Origin: Methylomarinum sp.
GTDB taxonomy: Bacteria; Pseudomonadota; Gammaproteobacteria; Methylococcales; Methylomonadaceae
Direction of reading: 5' to 3'
DNA length: 10,583 nucleotides
NCBI GenBank assembly: GCA_013139755.1
Contig: WTAG01000069.1
Location: 1-10,583, forward strand
Shown here: positions 7,932 to 10,583 of the stretch, piece by piece
How the letters are laid out: each line of letters opens with the position of its first letter
How positions within the stretch are numbered: position 1 is the stretch's first letter
Made by a program: the position numbers and the translations under genes
The notes under the pieces: model-generated
Database searches by the model: none
The model's input: only the letters and a program-made list of their open reading frames with translations
What the model was told of the DNA's origin: nothing

Positions 7932-7979
7932 GTAGGGTGGGCAAAGCGGAGCGTGCCCATCATTTAAATATGATGGGCA
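7932..7979. repeat. REP-like palindromic repeat in the convergent recD-operon / ispB gap
   Basis: The element begins GTAGGGTGGGC at 7932. GGTGGGCA (7936-7943) can pair with TGCCCATC (7954-7961) with one G-T wobble. The same downstream arm, TGCCCATCAT (7954-7963), is also an exact reverse complement of ATGATGGGCA (7970-7979) around six bases, so two hairpins compete for it. From memory, GGGTGGGC...GCCCACC palindromes are dispersed repeats in many gammaproteobacteria, often at gene ends. No T run follows on either strand, so it is more likely a REP-like 3' stabiliser or Rho-type end than a classic intrinsic terminator. Confidence 0.7.
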
Positions 7980-8028
7980 GGAAATATTTATAAGTCAGTG
8001 TTTTGTTAAATAACAGCGAGATTAAGAA

Positions 8029-9033
8029 TTAATGATCGCGTTGCACAGAAAATTTAGCCAATGTAATTAAGGCATCCTTATAAGTAGAATCTTTTAAGCA
8101 ATCAAGCGCATCAATGGCTTTTTGTGCCGCATCATCAGCACATTTTTCAGTATAAGTAATGGCATTAGTTGATATAACAATGTCATAAACCTCATTAAAT
8201 GCTTCTCTTGAGCCTTTTTTAATCGCATTAATAATTACATTGGCCTGGTCTTCTGTGCCATGTGTTATTGCGTAGATTAAAGGCAGTGTGGGCTTGCCTT
8301 CGGCTAAATCATCGCCTAAGTTTTTACCAAGTTCTTCGGTTGTGGCTTTGTAGTCTAAAGCATCGTCGATTAACTGGAATGCAACGCCTAATTGTTGTCC
8401 GTAGATGGCAAGAGCTTCTTCGGTTTCGTTATCTGCCTCGGCTAATACTGCGCTTAAACGTGTGGCTGCACTAAATAAAATAGCGGTTTTTCTGGCAATG
8501 ACTTCAAGATATTTTTCTTCTGTGGTATCCGGATTGTTACAGTTTAAAAGTTGTAATACTTCACCTTCCGCAATTGCAGTGGTTGTAGTAGACAAAATTT
8601 CCATAACCCGCATGTTATTGGTGCGAACCATCATCTCAAAAGCACTGGAATAGAGATAATCACCAACTAAAACGCTGGCAGCGTTGCCCCAAACAGCGTT
8701 GGCACTCTCTTGGCCTCTTCTTAGGTCAGATTCGTCAACGACATCATCATGTAATAAGGTGGCTGTGTGGATAAACTCAATAACAGCCGCTAAAATCAGG
8801 TGGTTGTCGTTAGCTTTTCCCAGTGCTTTGGCTGCGAGTAACAAAAGCATGGGTCTTAATCTTTTGCCACCGTTGCCAATGATATAGTGACCAATTTGAT
8901 TGATAAGTAAAACGTCAGAGCTTAATTCGTTGATGATAAGTTGATCAACAGCACTAGCTTCTTCTTTAGTTAGATTTTTTATTTCATCAAAATCAATGGG
9001 TTTTGAATTATTTGCCGCTTTTTGTGCTGTCAT
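8029..9033 (-). CDS. ispB: Octaprenyl/polyprenyl diphosphate synthase IspB
   Basis: A trans-prenyl chain elongase that adds isopentenyl diphosphate units to an allylic primer, making the long side chain of ubiquinone (and menaquinone where present). The 334 residues show GGKRLRP at 55-61, the first Asp-rich motif DDVVD at 96-100 followed by ESDLRRG, GDYLYSSAFEMM at 124-135, the catalytic-region KTA at 182-184 and the second Asp-rich motif QLIDDALDY at 220-228. The N-terminus is about 15 residues longer than I remember for E. coli IspB (323 residues), with no alternative in-frame start nearby and only a weak ribosome-binding site. It is divergent from rplU-rpmA, the usual gammaproteobacterial arrangement. 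Chain length (C40 or other) cannot be read with certainty. Confidence 0.95.
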   Translation of the reverse strand: MTAQKAANNSKPIDFDEIKNLTKEEASAVDQLIINELSSDVLLINQIGHYIIGNGGKRLRPMLLLLAAKALGKANDNHLILAAVIEFIHTATLLHDDVVDESDLRRGQESANAVWGNAASVLVGDYLYSSAFEMMVRTNNMRVMEILSTTTTAIAEGEVLQLLNCNNPDTTEEKYLEVIARKTAILFSAATRLSAVLAEADNETEEALAIYGQQLGVAFQLIDDALDYKATTEELGKNLGDDLAEGKPTLPLIYAITHGTEDQANVIINAIKKGSREAFNEVYDIVISTNAITYTEKCADDAAQKAIDALDCLKDSTYKDALITLAKFSVQRDH

Positions 9034-9051
9034 TCGTAAATTTTTAAGTAA

Positions 9052-9069
9052 CCTGTTTAAATCAACAGG
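9052..9069. repeat. Short inverted repeat in the ispB leader
   Basis: CCTGTT (9052-9057) and AACAGG (9064-9069) are exact reverse complements around six bases. It lies between the proposed ispB promoter and the start codon, overlapping the predicted transcription start, so it could be an operator or a small leader hairpin. A 6-bp palindrome can occur by chance. Confidence 0.4.
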
Positions 9070-9071
9070 AC

Positions 9072-9101
9072 ATGCTATTGAATAACAAGGGGTGGTGTCA
9101 A
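9072..9101 (-). promoter_or_regulatory. Candidate sigma-70 promoter of ispB
   Basis: On the minus strand there is a perfect -35 box TTGACA (9101-9096), an 18-base spacer and TAGCAT (9077-9072) as a four-of-six -10 box. Transcription would begin near 9065, about 30 bases before the ispB start codon. Confidence 0.55.
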
Positions 9102-9154
9102 TAGCTTTCTTGTGTTATTTTATGTCCATCTTCATAGGGTGAGTTAATTAGTAG

Positions 9155-9183
9155 TTGACGTGCCTTGTTTTTAAACATATAAT
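9155..9183 (+). promoter_or_regulatory. Strong sigma-70 promoter of rplU-rpmA
   Basis: TTGACG at 9155-9160, a 17-base spacer and a perfect TATAAT at 9178-9183 make a near-consensus housekeeping promoter, as expected for ribosomal protein genes. The predicted start near 9190 gives a leader of about 40 bases, too short for a large structured riboregulator. Confidence 0.88.
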
Positions 9184-9217
9184 TTTCTGTTCACTTTTAA
9201 CAGATTAAATGCTTGAC

Positions 9218-9221
9218 GGAG
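9218..9221 (+). promoter_or_regulatory. Ribosome-binding site that fixes the rplU start
   Basis: GGAG stands nine bases before the ATG at 9231, where the protein begins [14 protein letters not shown] as L21 proteins do. The in-frame TTG at 9213 lies upstream of this motif and would add six residues not found in the family, so it is not the start. Confidence 0.8.
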
Positions 9222-9230
9222 CTTACGCAG

Positions 9231-9542
9231 ATGTACGCGGTAATTCAAACAGGTGGTAAACAGTACCGAGTAGAAGAAGGTACGACACTAAAAATAGAAA
9301 AACTTGAACTTGGCACAGGCGATAGCGTAGAGTTCGACAAAGTATTAATGATTCAGTCTGACAATGACACTAAAATTGGCCAGCCTTATGTTGAGTCAGG
9401 AAAAGTTACTGCTGAGGTAGTATCTCAGGGCAGACATAAGAAAGTAAAAATCATTAAATTTAAAAGACGTAAGCACCACATGAAGCAAATGGGGCATCGT
9501 CAATACTTCACAGAAATCCAGATTACTGGTATTTCTGCTTAA
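9231..9542 (+). CDS. rplU: 50S ribosomal protein L21
   Basis: L21 is a primary 23S rRNA-binding protein of the large subunit. From the ATG at 9231 the protein has 103 residues, the same length as in E. coli. The N-terminal [17 protein letters not shown] and the basic C-terminal part ([26 protein letters not shown]) are diagnostic; the basic loop contacts rRNA. It is the first gene after a strong promoter and is followed 16 bases later by rpmA, the standard rplU-rpmA pair. Confidence 0.97.
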   Translation: MYAVIQTGGKQYRVEEGTTLKIEKLELGTGDSVEFDKVLMIQSDNDTKIGQPYVESGKVTAEVVSQGRHKKVKIIKFKRRKHHMKQMGHRQYFTEIQITGISA

Positions 9543-9558
9543 TATAAGGGAGTAAGCA

Positions 9559-9816
9559 ATGGCTCATAAGAAAGCGGGTGGTAGTACTAGAAACGGTCGT
9601 GACTCCAACGCCAAACGATTAGGTGTTAAACGTTACGGCGGACAAGAAGTTCTAGCTGGAAATATTTTAGTTCGTCAACGTGGAACGCGTTTCCATGCTG
9701 GTGAAAACGTAGGCATTGGTAAAGATCACACATTGTTCGCGAAAGCGGATGGTAAAGTGCTTTTCCAAGAAAAAGGCCCAAAAAACCGCAAATTTATCAG
9801 TATTGTGGCAGCTTAA
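9559..9816 (+). CDS. rpmA: 50S ribosomal protein L27
   Basis: L27 lies near the peptidyl-transferase centre, where its flexible N-terminus reaches the tRNA ends. The 85 residues equal the E. coli length. It begins [16 protein letters not shown], the usual form without the cleavable N-terminal extension seen in Firmicutes, and continues [31 protein letters not shown] as in the family. AAGGGAG at 9546-9552 is a strong ribosome-binding site six bases before ATG. An intrinsic terminator follows 32 bases after the gene. Confidence 0.98.
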   Translation: MAHKKAGGSTRNGRDSNAKRLGVKRYGGQEVLAGNILVRQRGTRFHAGENVGIGKDHTLFAKADGKVLFQEKGPKNRKFISIVAA

Positions 9817-9847
9817 TAGCCCAATCGTTATAAGTGCAGTTATCATT

Positions 9848-9875
9848 AAAGCCTCGTCATTGACGGGGCTTTTTT
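9848..9875 (+). terminator. Intrinsic terminator of rplU-rpmA
   Basis: Bases 9848-9858 pair with 9862-9872 (core GCCTCGTC / GACGGGGC, one T-G wobble) around a three-base loop, and the six-T run at 9870-9875 begins at the base of the stem. This is a classic Rho-independent terminator; some read-through could supply obgE, for which I see no good promoter in the 65 bases before it. Confidence 0.92.
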
Positions 9876-9928
9876 GTTTGTATCAAATAATAATGTAGGT
9901 GAGTAGGGAGGTTGTGGTTTGATCTTAA

Positions 9929-10583
<655 letters not shown>

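Noticed and set aside
7739..7963. A 74-codon minus-strand ORF beginning MMGTLRFAHPT.
   Set aside because: Its start lies in the REP-like palindrome and the rest is the reverse of the acidic gene. Similar GTLRFAHPT openings are a common artefact of translating this repeat.
8766..8774. Perfect DnaA-box match (TTATCCACA on the minus strand).
   Set aside because: It encodes part of the conserved FIHTATLLHDD segment of ispB and stands alone with no other boxes or AT-rich unwinding region, so it is most likely a coding coincidence.
9213..9230. Upstream TTG as a longer start for rplU.
   Set aside because: The GGAG motif lies inside this extension and the family begins at MYAVIQ, so ATG 9231 is the real start.

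Overview
This window reads as chromosomal DNA from a moderately AT-rich gammaproteobacterium (GC roughly 40-45 percent by eye). The evidence is the E. coli-like MnmG, RsmG, IspB, L21, L27 and Obg sequences, the mnmG-rsmG-parA-parB order, the divergent ispB / rplU-rpmA-obgE arrangement, and a GGTGGGCA...TGCCCATC palindromic repeat of a kind I remember from methanotroph-like and sulfur-oxidiser-like gammaproteobacteria. I cannot name the genus. Nearly all the DNA is ordinary core genome. There is no prophage, insertion sequence, CRISPR array, tRNA or rRNA that I can see.

Layout. Positions 1-837 hold the C-terminal part of a sodium:amino-acid (AGCS) symporter, followed by a small glycine-zipper lipoprotein (895-1227). 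Convergent to it on the minus strand is a small basic gene (1232-1462) that I read as an ArfA-like ribosome-rescue factor. A perfect 13-bp inverted repeat lies inside its coding sequence. Next comes a tightly overlapping plus-strand operon, mnmG-rsmG-parA-parB (1539-5650): tRNA wobble modification, 16S rRNA methylation and chromosome partitioning. After 185 bases without a gene come recD (5836-7467) and, directly abutting it, an unrecognised very acidic protein (7468-7875). A REP-like palindrome sits in the convergent gap before ispB (8029-9033, minus). Divergent promoters, both with good -35 boxes, then serve ispB and rplU-rpmA (9231-9816). A strong intrinsic terminator follows rpmA, and obgE begins at 9941 and runs off the end.

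How the genes work together. The central block joins translation quality (MnmG, RsmG) to chromosome segregation (ParA, ParB), the usual origin-proximal gid cluster, but here recD follows parB rather than the ATP synthase genes. The right end pairs quinone side-chain synthesis with ribosomal proteins and the ribosome-assembly GTPase Obg. The most interesting feature is the ArfA-like gene. Its internal hairpin lies where a hairpin in E. coli arfA makes a non-stop mRNA, so this gene may be silenced by trans-translation and active only when tmRNA fails. Second is the unknown acidic protein coupled to a recD that stands apart from recB and recC.
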